Positions 1 to 8,762 of a DNA stretch of 32,085 nt are shown piece after piece. The position numbers were made by a program, and so were the translations under genes. The stretch covers positions 1 through 32,085 of the forward strand of contig SCKK01000042.1 of NCBI GenBank assembly GCA_004124475.1. Reading direction: 5' to 3'. This stretch comes from Fidelibacterota bacterium (GTDB lineage: Bacteria > Fidelibacterota > Marinisomatia > Marinisomatales > SCKK01). The notes beneath the pieces are model-generated. The model did not search any database. It was given only the letters and a program-made list of their open reading frames with translations, and had not been told where the DNA came from. Positions within the stretch are counted from its first letter, which is position 1. Each line of letters opens with the position of its first letter.

Positions 1-1
1 C

Positions 2-184
2 TTGGGATCAATATGTTCAGAACAGCAACGTATGTACGGAAAAACTCGCAGATTGCATCACTTTCCTGTCTTTTTCGGCGATTTAGGCTATATTTGGCGT
101 CAAAATATCGCCAATGGTTGCTCATACGAAGAGTTTGTTGGACATGATGCTCGAACACTCGAATATCTTGCTCAAACAGTTTAA
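2..184 (+). CDS. 3' end of an unidentified protein (cut by window edge)
   Basis: An open frame enters from the left edge and ends at TAA 182-184, giving 60 visible residues that end in LEYLAQTV. The composition (aromatic-rich segment HHFPVFFGDLGYIW followed by a polar tail) looks like real soluble protein rather than random translation, but I do not recognise the family. No start is visible; the in-frame ATG at residue 11 is unlikely to be the true one. It is the only plus-strand gene on this side and converges on tyrS. It could be the tail of a transposase or of any ordinary enzyme. Confidence 0.4.
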   Translation: MGSICSEQQRMYGKTRRLHHFPVFFGDLGYIWRQNIANGCSYEEFVGHDARTLEYLAQTV

Positions 185-437
185 ATAGGATGGTGTACTT
201 TTTGCGAGACCGTCATGGTTAGAATTAATAAAAATCATTTTCGCTTTCCAACCCATTTATGGACTTCTAATATTATAGACAAATATTCCGTTTTTTCTCA
301 CACTAATCTGGTTATTTACGTCAAAATTGAAATTCCTCTTTTATTCAGTCACATTCAGCTAAAAATAACACCCACATTGTAACGATTTTAATTTACCAAT
401 CCCATAAAGTCAAATAAAAAATCATGAATAATTCAGA
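185..437. other. Intergenic region between convergent genes
   Basis: About 250 AT-rich bases between the end of the partial plus-strand gene and the stop of tyrS. I see no open frame, tRNA or palindromic element of the kind found elsewhere in the window. No convincing terminator hairpin was found. Confidence 0.4.
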
Positions 438-1652
438 TTAAACAATAACTTTAAGAAATCTTCGCTTCCCCACTTTTAACACAACTTCCTGATCTATCAA
501 CAATTCAAAATTAATGTCTGTAATCTTTTCTCCGTTAATTTTTACTGCTCCCTGTTCAATGAGTCTTCGTGCTTCCCTTTTTGAAGTTACCAAACCGGAG
601 TCCACCATCAAATTTAGTATTTGAACAGGATTTGAAGACGGTTTGTAGGTGTCAATTTCATCCGGTATTCCTTTATGGATAAACAGTTGGTCAAAATACT
701 TCTCAGCTTCTATGGCAGCTTCTTTAGTGTGATATAATGAAACAATCACTCTGGCTAATTTCCGTTTTAAATCTCTCGGATTTCCGGATTTATCCGACAA
801 TTGCATTTTTATCTCTTCCAACTCCTCCTGATTAATATCAGTCACGCATTCAAAATAAGGTGCAATTAAATGGTCGGGTACAGACATTGTTTTTCCATAC
901 ATATCATTGGGATTTTCTGTAATGCCGATATAGTTATCATACGATTTTGACATTTTTTTCACACCATCCGTCCCTTCTAACAGCGGCGTGGTAATCACTA
1001 ATTGAGGATTCTGATCATAATCTCGTTGTAGATCCCTGCCTACCAGCAAGTTGAATTTTTGATCAGTCCCCCCCAGTTCAACATCCGCCCTTAATTGAAC
1101 GGAATCCATCGCCTGTGCCAAGGGATAGAGAAATTCATGGATTGAAATGGGTGTATTATTTTTATACCGTTTTTCAAAATCATCTCGTTCAAGCATTCGT
1201 GCCACTGTGTAATGGCTGGCAAGTTTTATCACTTCCTGGAAACTCATTACACTTAGCCATGTTGAATTATAGACAATTCTTAACGTTTTAATATTCAAAA
1301 TAGCTGATGCCTGATCAACATAGGTTTTTCCGTTTCCTCGGACTTCCTCAATGGTGAGTTGAGGACGGGTTTTATTTCTACCGGAAGGGTCGCCAATCAT
1401 TGCAGTAAAATCCCCGATTACAAGAACAGCCTGGTGTCCAATATCCTGAAAGTGCCTCAATTTTCGAAGCACAACTGCATGGCCAATATGCAAATCCGGA
1501 CGGCTGGGGTCGCATCCGAGTTTAACGATTAAAGGTTTACCGGATAAAATCGACTTTTCGAGCCTTATTACAAGATCGTCCTCAGGGATGATTTCATCTA
1601 CTCCGCGTCGGATGAGATCAATCTGTTCGTTTACAGGTGGGAATTTTGACAT
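438..1652 (-). CDS. tyrS: Tyrosyl-tRNA synthetase
   Basis: Cytosolic class Ic aminoacyl-tRNA synthetase that charges tRNA-Tyr with tyrosine using ATP. The 404-residue product has the HIGH signature (HIGH, residues 55-58, in PDLHIGHAVVLRK) and a canonical KMSKS loop (residues 233-237). KMSKS rather than KFGKT places it with the TyrZ-type bacterial enzymes. The last 65 or so residues (SKREARRLIEQGAVKING) form an S4-type RNA-binding domain. The length is normal for the family. The ATG shares one base with the smpB stop (TGATG), and an AAAGGAG stretch lies just upstream inside smpB, so the two genes are probably translationally coupled. Confidence 0.97.
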   Translation of the reverse strand: MSKFPPVNEQIDLIRRGVDEIIPEDDLVIRLEKSILSGKPLIVKLGCDPSRPDLHIGHAVVLRKLRHFQDIGHQAVLVIGDFTAMIGDPSGRNKTRPQLTIEEVRGNGKTYVDQASAILNIKTLRIVYNSTWLSVMSFQEVIKLASHYTVARMLERDDFEKRYKNNTPISIHEFLYPLAQAMDSVQLRADVELGGTDQKFNLLVGRDLQRDYDQNPQLVITTPLLEGTDGVKKMSKSYDNYIGITENPNDMYGKTMSVPDHLIAPYFECVTDINQEELEEIKMQLSDKSGNPRDLKRKLARVIVSLYHTKEAAIEAEKYFDQLFIHKGIPDEIDTYKPSSNPVQILNLMVDSGLVTSKREARRLIEQGAVKINGEKITDINFELLIDQEVVLKVGKRRFLKVIV

Positions 1653-2116
1653 CAGATGACTTTCTTCTCCTTTAACTCACGTTCCATTGCTCGTTTTTGA
1701 TCCTTTTCGATTAAAGATTTTCTCTTATCGTAAGTATGTTTGCCTTTTGCCAATGCTATTTCAACTTTAGCCCATCCACCTTTAAAATAAACCGAGAGAG
1801 GTACGATTGTATTTCCCTTATTTGACACGGAGCGGTTAAGTTTTCGAATTTCCTGGCGATTCAACAACAGTTTGCGCTCTCGATATGATTCGTGTCCACT
1901 GTAACCTGTATGAGAATAGGGACCGATATGCATTCCGATGAGAAAAACTTCTCCCTCTCGAATAACCGCATAAGAGTCTTTTAAATTGGCTCTCCCTTCC
2001 CTCAAGCTTTTAACTTCACTTCCAACTAAGTTCAATCCCGCCTCAAATCTTTCAAAAATATGATAATCGTGGAAGGCTTTTCTATTGGTTGTAACAACTT
2101 TCGTTTCATCTCTCAT
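1652..2116 (-). CDS. smpB: SsrA-binding protein SmpB
   Basis: RNA-binding partner of tmRNA in trans-translation; it delivers tmRNA to stalled ribosomes. The product has 154 residues, the usual length. Family signatures are the N-terminal NRKAFHDYHIFERFEAGL, the GSEVKSLREGRANLKDSY core and the basic C-terminal tail (KGKHTYDKRKSLIEKDQKR), which in characterised SmpB enters the decoding centre. It is first in a two-gene unit with tyrS, which starts on the last base of its stop codon. No tmRNA gene was recognised in the window. Confidence 0.97.
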   Translation of the reverse strand: MRDETKVVTTNRKAFHDYHIFERFEAGLNLVGSEVKSLREGRANLKDSYAVIREGEVFLIGMHIGPYSHTGYSGHESYRERKLLLNRQEIRKLNRSVSNKGNTIVPLSVYFKGGWAKVEIALAKGKHTYDKRKSLIEKDQKRAMERELKEKKVI

Positions 2117-2218
2117 TTGCGAGTTAAAAAATTAGAGTCACCTCATGTGAGTTACAAGTTTAATCCTTGAAAAAAGCTATGGGAAAAACTAACTTCGTGC
2201 CGCTTTGAGCCCGGATGG

Positions 2219-2235
2219 TCCCGATTTAATCGGGA
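2219..2235. repeat. TCCCGAT-type palindromic repeat
   Basis: Perfect dyad TCCCGATT-T-AATCGGGA sitting where the D-loop of a tRNA-Leu copy should be. The same family recurs at 2245-2262, 18342-18357 and inside 23340-23370. Confidence 0.8.
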
Positions 2236-2244
2236 GTAGACGCG

Positions 2245-2262
2245 TCCCGATTAGGATCGGGA
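2245..2262. repeat. TCCCGAT-type palindromic repeat
   Basis: TCCCGAT-TAGG-ATCGGGA, a 7-bp stem with 4-base loop, occupying the position of the anticodon arm in the damaged tRNA-Leu copy. Confidence 0.8.
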
Positions 2263-2333
2263 TCTCCACTAGGGAGTACAGATTAACTATACTGATATCA
2301 ATGTTCTTTGAAAACGCTTTGGAAAAGTTTACT

Positions 2334-2417
2334 GCCCGGATGGCGGAATAGGTAGACGCGCATGGTTCAGGACCATGTCTCCGAAAGGAGGTGCAGGTTC
2401 GATTCCTGTTCCGGGCA
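2334..2417 (+). tRNA. tRNA-Leu (anticodon CAG)
   Basis: 84-nt class II tRNA. Acceptor stem GCCCGGA/TCCGGGC with discriminator A; anticodon stem CATGG/CCATG with loop TTCAGGA, anticodon CAG at 2368-2370. A long variable arm follows (TCTCCGAAAGGAGG), then a T-arm with TTCGATT. The 3' CCA is not encoded. It is preceded by a damaged copy of its own 5' part. Confidence 0.95.
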
Positions 2418-2744
2418 CTTTTGATATGTTTTAACTCCAGCTTTGAAGTAACACGCGGTAGAATTTTTAACATCTCAGAATATTGATATCCGCAGAACAG
2501 GTATCTTTATGGATTTTTGGAAGATTAAATCTAATAGCGATGTTCTACATATCAACTGAGTTATTATAGGATTTTATAACTGGTTAATTGGTTATTGGTT
2601 ATTAGTGATTGGTGACAAATATTTTTTACTACTGCATTGCTCACCATTCACTACTCACCAGTCTACCAGTAATCAACGATAACATGCGATAAATCAGTCT
2701 ATAATTAGAACAAAGCCAATCTAATCTATTGAACTCTACGGATC
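2418..2744. other. Non-coding stretch after tRNA-Leu(CAG)
   Basis: About 330 bases with no supported gene. The only structure I see is the long imperfect hairpin at 2596-2660, which lies downstream of the DegT gene. Confidence 0.4.
2596..2660. repeat. Imperfect inverted repeat, 20-bp arms
   Basis: Arms 2596-2615 (TGGTTATTAGTGATTGGTGA) and 2641-2660 are complementary at 17 of 20 positions around a 25-base loop. The arms are built from iterated TTAGTGA/TTGGT-like units. It could fold as RNA downstream of the DegT gene, but it has no T-run and is not a standard terminator. Confidence 0.55.
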
Positions 2745-3956
2745 TCAGTTATTCACGAAATGATTGGTGACCTTTTGAATCGCCTTTACAATATCCATCG
2801 TATCCTCTTCGCTGCCCAATAAGCAATTCTGCTTTAACCATACCACTTCTTCATTGGTGATTTTTTCAGTTACAGGCAGAAATAAGTCACTATAATTTCG
2901 GTCTTGAAGCCAGGGATACTCTTGAGTATTGGTAATAAATAATTTTTCCCGATACAGTGGTACATATCCCACATAAACAGGAATTCCTTCCGCATTTAAT
3001 GCTTGTATAAATTCTTTTCTTAACACCCCATTAAAATATTCTTTATGATAGCGGAAAATGTATAAATGGTGAGAAACACGAGTAGATTCCGGATATGAGT
3101 GAATAATCGAAAGTCCTTCAATTTCCTCGATTGCCTTGTCTAAAAAAGAGGCATTTTTATCCCGAATTCTCATATATATTTCTAAAGTCTCAATTTGAGC
3201 TAAGAGTAAAGCTGCTGGAAAAGCTGATAGTCTAAAATTCCCTCCAAGATGTTCATGCTGATACCACTTCCCTCCCTTCACTCGACCCGCATTCTGATAT
3301 GAGAAACAAATGTTGATAAACTCTTCATCATTGGAGATGATTACGCCCCCTTCTCCTGCTGTCATATTCTTCGAAGATTGAAAACTGAATATTCCCCCAA
3401 GACCGTATGCCCCCACCTTTTTCCCATTCCATTCTGCTCCGTGTGCTTGAGCAGCGTCCTCGATCATTTTTAAATTGTGTTCGTTTGCGATTTTTTTAAT
3501 CTTAAAAATATCTGCCGGATTTCCTGCAATATGAACAGGCATAATCACTTTTGTGTTGTCGGTAATCGCTCCTTCAATTACTTCAGGGTCTATGTTCAAT
3601 GTTTTTTCATCTATATCCACAAAAACAGGAATTGCATTTGCCATCAGAACAGCGGACGCCGTAGCGACAAATGTATAGGCGGGAATGATCACCTCGTCCC
3701 CTGTCTTGACTCCCGCTGCCTTAAGAGCAATCCAAATAGCCGCAGTTCCGGAATTTGTGGAAATTGCATATTTACTATCGTGAAATTCTGCAAACCCTTT
3801 TTCAAATTTTTCCACTACAGAACTACCTATCCCCCACGCTTCGTTTTCCAACGTGTGAATGAGTTGCTCTTTCATACCCTCTGTGGAACGTGGCCAAGAC
3901 GGGAACGGTTTTGTTCGTACAGGCTTACCGCCTTTGACAGCTAATTGTGGCTCCAC
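2745..3956 (-). CDS. DegT/DnrJ/EryC1/StrS-family PLP aminotransferase
   Basis: Fold type I PLP enzyme, 403 residues. Members usually transaminate nucleotide-linked keto-sugars or act as related sugar dehydratases. The N-terminus (LAVKGGKPVRTKPFPSWP) is typical. The substrate/PLP region ISTNSGTAAIWIALKAAGVK and the Lys-bearing loop FSFQSSKNMTAGEGG, where K is the expected Schiff-base lysine, are intact. The likely start is GTG at 3954-3956, 12 bases after the stop of the M3 peptidase, so it is probably co-transcribed with it. No nucleotide-sugar gene is nearby, so the substrate cannot be named. The intact lysine argues against a 3-dehydratase-type role. Confidence 0.9.
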   Translation of the reverse strand: MEPQLAVKGGKPVRTKPFPSWPRSTEGMKEQLIHTLENEAWGIGSSVVEKFEKGFAEFHDSKYAISTNSGTAAIWIALKAAGVKTGDEVIIPAYTFVATASAVLMANAIPVFVDIDEKTLNIDPEVIEGAITDNTKVIMPVHIAGNPADIFKIKKIANEHNLKMIEDAAQAHGAEWNGKKVGAYGLGGIFSFQSSKNMTAGEGGVIISNDEEFINICFSYQNAGRVKGGKWYQHEHLGGNFRLSAFPAALLLAQIETLEIYMRIRDKNASFLDKAIEEIEGLSIIHSYPESTRVSHHLYIFRYHKEYFNGVLRKEFIQALNAEGIPVYVGYVPLYREKLFITNTQEYPWLQDRNYSDLFLPVTEKITNEEVVWLKQNCLLGSEEDTMDIVKAIQKVTNHFVNN

Positions 3957-3968
3957 GATATTTCTTTT

Positions 3969-6062
3969 CTACAAACCCAGACTACGTAAAAAAGCTTTGT
4001 TGTTTGGTTCGCGTCCTAAGAATTCTTTTACCATATCCAAGGGTTCTACAGTTCCTCCCCGCTCCAGGATTATTTTCCGATAGCGCATTCCTGTCTCACT
4101 ATCAAAAATGCCGTTTTCCTCGAAGATCGAGAACATATCCTGCGCAAAAACCAAAGACCACATATAACCGTAATATCCTGCTGCGTATCCGTTCAAATGT
4201 CCGAATGCAGCATGAAAATGAGTATCATCCTGATGGGGATATAAGGTCACTTCATTTTGGATCTCAATTAAAATATCCGTGGGTGTCTTATCTCCATTGG
4301 GATTAAATCCATCATGGAGTGTAAAGTCAAATATACCATAAAAAACCTGTTGTAAGGCTTTTGTCCCTGAATTCAGATTTTTTGCTGCCAGCATACGGTC
4401 GACCAATCCTTCAGGAATTGGTTTACCCGTTTCATAATGTTTGGCAAACATTCTTAACGATTCTTTATTCCAAACCCAATTTTCCAACATCTGGGAAGGC
4501 GCTTCCACAAAATCCCTTGGGACACTTGTTCCTGCATAACTGTGAAGTTCAGATTTCGTCAAGAGTCCATGTAGCAGATGACCAAATTCATGAAAAAATG
4601 TTTTAACATCATTATGAGGCAACAAAGAAGGACTGTCTTCAGTCGGTTTGGGGAAATTGGTCACCAAAGCAGAAGCGGGCAATTGATATCCCTGTGGGAA
4701 TTGTTTGCCGGAGGTAACACCGAAAGCAGCGGCATGTCCGTATTTATCCGCTCTGGGAAACAGGTCAAGATAAAATCTGCCAATCATGGAGCCATCGGAT
4801 TTCTCAAAAACCTCAAACATTCGAACATCTTCATACCAGACAGAGGGATTTTCCACTTCCGTGAATTCCAAACCAAACAGTTGTTCGCACACAGAAAAAA
4901 ATCCGCTGATTACATTACTGATCTCAAAATATTGTTTCACCTCTTCCTCGTCCACTTGATATTTTTCCTTAAGCAGCAGGTTCCCATAATACCGTTTTTC
5001 CCATGAATAGATGACGGATGCATTCTTGCCGGTTTTTTCAGTTTTTAACTTCAGCATTTCATCATAATCGCTTAAAGCTTTTTCCTTCAGGGAACTTTTA
5101 AGGCTCCACTCAAATTCCCATACGGTTTCAGGATTTTTTGCCATTCTATCTTCCGTTCTATATTCGGCAAATGTGCTATACCCGAGAACTTCAACCAATT
5201 CTCTACGCGCCTGCAACATGTCGTCTAAAACTTTAAGATTATCATCCTTGGCTCGATTTAGGAATTTAAATGAAAGACGCTTTCTGGCATCATCAGAATA
5301 GGCAAATTTCATAAACGGAAAATATGAGGGATAGGTCATGTCAATGGCATACATACCATCCTGCTGGAGGCGACCATTTTTATAGTCGTCAGGCAGTCCA
5401 TCAATTTCTTCCTCCGTTATAAATAGAGTGTCCTGATGGGAGGAAATATTGTTACTAAACTCTAATCCGATGTCCGCCAATCGATTTCGGATATCCTTCA
5501 CCTGTTCCCTTTTCTCTTTGTTTAATTCAAAACCACTTCGACGGAAATCTCTAAGAGTTTCCTCAAGAAATTTCTTTTCCACACCCATCAGTGATTTTGC
5601 TTCTTCTGTCTTTAAAAAAGCAACCGTAGCATTGTATAAATCTTCATTTACAGACAGTTCGTTTATGAACTTGGAAAACCTCACATGACTGCTATCCGCA
5701 TCATCTCTTATTTCTTTATCGGTATGGGTAGATCCCATTAGATACGCAGGACTCCAAACACGTTCAATAATTTCTACCAGATCATCCTGAGGTAACATGG
5801 TATTGGCAAACGTACGTTTATTATCATCAAATGAAATTATCTTCCGGAGAATATTTTTAGCGTTATTAATAGCCAAATCAGTAGCTTCTGCAATATGACC
5901 CTTTTCAAGATCAGCAAACCGGATAGGTTCATTAAACTTATATAATAAGGGATTAGAGCTCTTCTCTTCCTGAAGAGGAGCAACCTTTTGATCCATAATA
6001 CTTGGTGAGCAACTTACTAATAAAAAAATACCCATACTCGCAAAGATAATTTTTCTACACAT
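3969..6062 (-). CDS. M3-family zinc metallopeptidase (oligopeptidase), lipoprotein
   Basis: Thimet-oligopeptidase-like enzyme that degrades short peptides; 697 residues. The N-terminus MCRKIIFASMGIFLLVSC is a signal peptide ending in a lipobox-like LVSC, so a membrane-anchored exported form is likely. Cytosolic family members lack this. The zinc site HEFGH is at residues 491-495. The third ligand Glu lies in RDFVEAPSQMLENW, and the substrate-binding C-terminus GYAAGYYGYMWS is conserved. A strong GGAGGAG site inside the end of the upstream phosphatase gene precedes the ATG, only 3 bases after that gene's stop. This implies coupled translation. DegT follows. Confidence 0.93.
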   Translation of the reverse strand: MCRKIIFASMGIFLLVSCSPSIMDQKVAPLQEEKSSNPLLYKFNEPIRFADLEKGHIAEATDLAINNAKNILRKIISFDDNKRTFANTMLPQDDLVEIIERVWSPAYLMGSTHTDKEIRDDADSSHVRFSKFINELSVNEDLYNATVAFLKTEEAKSLMGVEKKFLEETLRDFRRSGFELNKEKREQVKDIRNRLADIGLEFSNNISSHQDTLFITEEEIDGLPDDYKNGRLQQDGMYAIDMTYPSYFPFMKFAYSDDARKRLSFKFLNRAKDDNLKVLDDMLQARRELVEVLGYSTFAEYRTEDRMAKNPETVWEFEWSLKSSLKEKALSDYDEMLKLKTEKTGKNASVIYSWEKRYYGNLLLKEKYQVDEEEVKQYFEISNVISGFFSVCEQLFGLEFTEVENPSVWYEDVRMFEVFEKSDGSMIGRFYLDLFPRADKYGHAAAFGVTSGKQFPQGYQLPASALVTNFPKPTEDSPSLLPHNDVKTFFHEFGHLLHGLLTKSELHSYAGTSVPRDFVEAPSQMLENWVWNKESLRMFAKHYETGKPIPEGLVDRMLAAKNLNSGTKALQQVFYGIFDFTLHDGFNPNGDKTPTDILIEIQNEVTLYPHQDDTHFHAAFGHLNGYAAGYYGYMWSLVFAQDMFSIFEENGIFDSETGMRYRKIILERGGTVEPLDMVKEFLGREPNNKAFLRSLGL

Positions 6063-6065
6063 ATA

Positions 6066-7715
6066 TTATTCTCCTCCTTTCGTTAAGTTTAACTTCAACG
6101 CCTTCCCATCAACTTCAATCGGGATGGGCACGGACAGAATGGTTGCAATCGTAGGGGCTACATCGACGGTTTCCACGTAATCTACTTGTACAGTCGGATT
6201 CAGTTCAAATCCTGCAAAAATAATAGGCACATGAGTATCATATGCATGTGGTGAACCATGAGTTGTTCCGTACTTACCCTTGTAGATATAATTTTCTTTC
6301 TGCACGATTGCTAAGTCACCACCATATATGGGATGAAAGTGATTTTTCAACAGACGTCCCCAATTATCTAAGTTATTATCTTCCTCAATTTCTTTTCTAA
6401 CATATACTTTTTCCACCCATATTTCTTTTTCTATCAATGGAATCAAAATACTATCTATCTCACTTATGGAGATATTGTTACTTATGATAATTTCCATATC
6501 GTAATAAATCCATCCACCAAAAATTGTTTCTACTAATTTTTTCTCACCATATTTCTTATTTAATACTTTATTTAATTTTTTAGTTAGTATTTTTATGTTT
6601 TCACTAAATCGCCCAGCTTCAAGTCCCAATCTTCTAGAATGTTCAGGCATTCTTGTTGATCCATGATCAGATGATAAAACTATTAATACTTCATCCAGGT
6701 CTAATTTAGTATCAACATATTTGAAAAAATCGCCAAGTTTTCTATCTAACCTGAGATAAGTATCCATCGTTTCATGACTGAACGGTCCGAAACGGTGACC
6801 GATGCCATCTACCATCGATAGGGTAACACATAAAAGATCGGGATTTTCGTCTTCACCCAACTGTTCTTCTTCAATGGCTTCTTTAGCCAAATTAAGAATG
6901 ATATGATCAACCCACGGGAAATTCCACAATTCATAAAAAGTCACTTCTTTACTCGGATTACTTTTATGGTAATTATGTGGAAATGAAGTATCTCCCCTCT
7001 TATCAGAAGAGGACTCGGGAGGAAAATCGTCTTCACGGGTTCGTTCAACATAAATTGCCTGGTTTTTAAGAATTCGGTTCCATGTTGAATCCAAAAACAA
7101 TTCAGGATATTGGAGACTGTTAAAATTAACCAGCCATTGAGGATACTCTGTCATATAATAAGATGTAGTGACAAACTCACCTATTTTAAAATCAAACCAG
7201 AAGATTCCATCGGGGTTTTTCCCTCCTAACATAATAGCGGATCTGTCTTTACCACCAATAGAAAAAACTTTAGATTTCGGATATGTAATCTTGATCCAAT
7301 CTCCAATTGCATTTGTAGGAATATTTCTATAAGAAACGTGATTACTTTCGCCACTTAGAGGTTCAGCTTCCAAATCCTCTACACTATAAATTTTCTTCTT
7401 TAATTTACGATTATACCAATCATTGCCTAACACACCTGCCGGTCCCGGGTATCTTCCCGAGCCAAGAACAAAATGTCCCGGACTGGTAGCAGTGTAAGCG
7501 TGGGCTTGGTACGCTTCTTCATAGTAGATTCCCCTTTCATGAAGGTATTTTAATCCTCCTATGTACAGATCCCCAAATAAGTCAAATGAATCTTCCCTCA
7601 TTCCGTCTACTACAATATAAATCACCAACCGAGGAATTTTAATCTGTTCTCCAATAGTAAAGCTGGAGATAAACATCAAAAGTAAAGATAGGTTAGATAT
7701 GATTTTTTTCATCAC
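6066..7715 (-). CDS. AlkP-superfamily phosphatase/phosphodiesterase, secreted
   Basis: 549-residue exported hydrolase of the type I phosphodiesterase/PafA-like group. A signal peptide covers about residues 1-22. Metal and catalytic elements are in order: D37 in YIVVDGMR; a Thr nucleophile near residue 77 in TATSPGHF; GNDWYNR; MVDGIGHRFGPFSHE; SSDHGSTRMPEHS; and GTTHGSPHAYDTHVPI. All expected Asp/His zinc ligands appear present. PafA-type enzymes remove phosphate from monoesters, but NPP-type diesterase activity is possible. It is first of a tight three-gene unit with the M3 peptidase and DegT, suggesting nutrient scavenging from peptides and organophosphates. Confidence 0.88.
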   Translation of the reverse strand: MMKKIISNLSLLLMFISSFTIGEQIKIPRLVIYIVVDGMREDSFDLFGDLYIGGLKYLHERGIYYEEAYQAHAYTATSPGHFVLGSGRYPGPAGVLGNDWYNRKLKKKIYSVEDLEAEPLSGESNHVSYRNIPTNAIGDWIKITYPKSKVFSIGGKDRSAIMLGGKNPDGIFWFDFKIGEFVTTSYYMTEYPQWLVNFNSLQYPELFLDSTWNRILKNQAIYVERTREDDFPPESSSDKRGDTSFPHNYHKSNPSKEVTFYELWNFPWVDHIILNLAKEAIEEEQLGEDENPDLLCVTLSMVDGIGHRFGPFSHETMDTYLRLDRKLGDFFKYVDTKLDLDEVLIVLSSDHGSTRMPEHSRRLGLEAGRFSENIKILTKKLNKVLNKKYGEKKLVETIFGGWIYYDMEIIISNNISISEIDSILIPLIEKEIWVEKVYVRKEIEEDNNLDNWGRLLKNHFHPIYGGDLAIVQKENYIYKGKYGTTHGSPHAYDTHVPIIFAGFELNPTVQVDYVETVDVAPTIATILSVPIPIEVDGKALKLNLTKGGE

Positions 7716-7775
7716 TGGTTATTATTACGGCGGGAAATTTAAGAGGAAATTTGGAACAATGAATGGGAAAATAAA

Positions 7776-7790
7776 CCTGAGTTTATCAGG
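7776..7790 (-). terminator. Possible terminator of the thioredoxin/sorting-domain gene
   Basis: On the minus strand CCTGA-TAAAC-TCAGG is followed by TTTATTTT, about 50 bases after the stop at 7839. The stem is only 5 bp, so this is weak. Confidence 0.3.
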
Positions 7791-7838
7791 AATTTATTAA
7801 TTCCATCACATCAAGTAACTGACCCAATTTCGAAAGAA

Positions 7839-8672
7839 CTATTTCAGTAGAAGTACTTTTTTTGTCGCCACACTATTATTAGTACTTAAACGAATAAAAT
7901 AAAGGCCTGAAGTCAATTTTCCATCATTCCATATAATTTGATGATTTCCACTAATCTGCGGCATATCATTTATTAGTGTGGTTACCTGTCTTCCTAAGGT
8001 ATCAAAAACATCAATTTTTACTTTAGATGGCTCAAATAATGTGTAACGAATAGTTGTAATTCCATTGAAGGGATTTGGATAGGCATTTTGAAGAATTGGT
8101 TTTTGAGGGATAATAGATTCCGGATCCGTTGTTGATTCGTCAATTTCGACCGCCGGGATTTCAGAAAGCAGTTGTTCAATAGTATTAACAATTGCCTCTT
8201 GGTTCCACCCAAATTCAGAATATCGAAGTGTCATGGTATGGTCAATAATAATTTGGTATGGTATGTTTGGTATACCAAACGCGTACACAATATCTAAGGT
8301 AGCATCATCGGCGATAGGATACGTAATTCCAAAGGTTTGTGCCCAATCCTCGCAACTGTAGGGGTAGTTCCAGTCGAAGCCTGCACCTGTGGCCACCAAT
8401 CCCTGATCCTTGAAGGATTGATAAACCGTCTCTGTCAGTGGGGCTTCATCCTGACAGGGAACACACCACGTGGCAAAAACATTGATCCAGATAACGCGGT
8501 AGTCACCCCCATTGACATCGCCATTATAATGATAGAGCTGAAAATCACCTTCCCCATTAATACAAACCGGAGCAGTAAAATCACTCACTATATCACCCAC
8601 TTGATAAGTCTGAGATGAGAGGATAGTGATCCAGAATATTGCAATTAAACTTTGTCGAGTTATCATTTTCAT
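7839..8672 (-). CDS. Secreted thioredoxin-like protein with type IX sorting domain
   Basis: 277 residues: signal peptide (about 1-21, ending ILSSQT); a redoxin/TlpA-like domain (about 22-170) with active-site WCVPC (Cys70, Cys73) in FATWCVPCQDEAP; a short linker; and a C-terminal Por secretion domain (about 190-277) starting LQNAYPNPFNGITTIRY and ending GLYFIRLSTNNSVATKKVLLLK. Such domains direct export through the type IX system in FCB bacteria, so this disulfide oxidoreductase probably works on the cell surface or outside. It is third in a unit with the TlpA-like and barrel proteins, 90 bp after the barrel gene. Confidence 0.92.
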   Translation of the reverse strand: MKMITRQSLIAIFWITILSSQTYQVGDIVSDFTAPVCINGEGDFQLYHYNGDVNGGDYRVIWINVFATWCVPCQDEAPLTETVYQSFKDQGLVATGAGFDWNYPYSCEDWAQTFGITYPIADDATLDIVYAFGIPNIPYQIIIDHTMTLRYSEFGWNQEAIVNTIEQLLSEIPAVEIDESTTDPESIIPQKPILQNAYPNPFNGITTIRYTLFEPSKVKIDVFDTLGRQVTTLINDMPQISGNHQIIWNDGKLTSGLYFIRLSTNNSVATKKVLLLK

Positions 8673-8762
8673 TATTTTAAAAATATTACAACTATACTAC
8701 ACAATAAATCATTTTTGTGTCATTCAGCTGACATTTTAAGTGTATGAGTAACAAAGTCATAT

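Larger units (their letters stand above)
2209..2275 (+). pseudogene. Truncated tRNA-Leu(CAG) copy with two palindromic replacements
   Basis: Blocks of the intact tRNA-Leu(CAG) 125 bp downstream recur here in order. 2209-2218 equals the acceptor strand plus the first D-arm bases (10/10). 2236-2244 equals the end of the D-arm (GTAGACGCG, 9/9). 2263-2267 equals the TCTCC that starts the variable arm. Between them, the D-loop part is replaced by a 17-bp palindrome and the whole anticodon arm by an 18-bp palindrome. The T-arm and 3' acceptor strand are not recognisable. It cannot make a normal tRNA. Confidence 0.75.

Noticed and set aside
2189-2473. 94-codon minus-strand open frame
   Set aside because: It runs antisense through tRNA-Leu(CAG) and its damaged copy; the translated product is an artefact of the tRNA and repeats.
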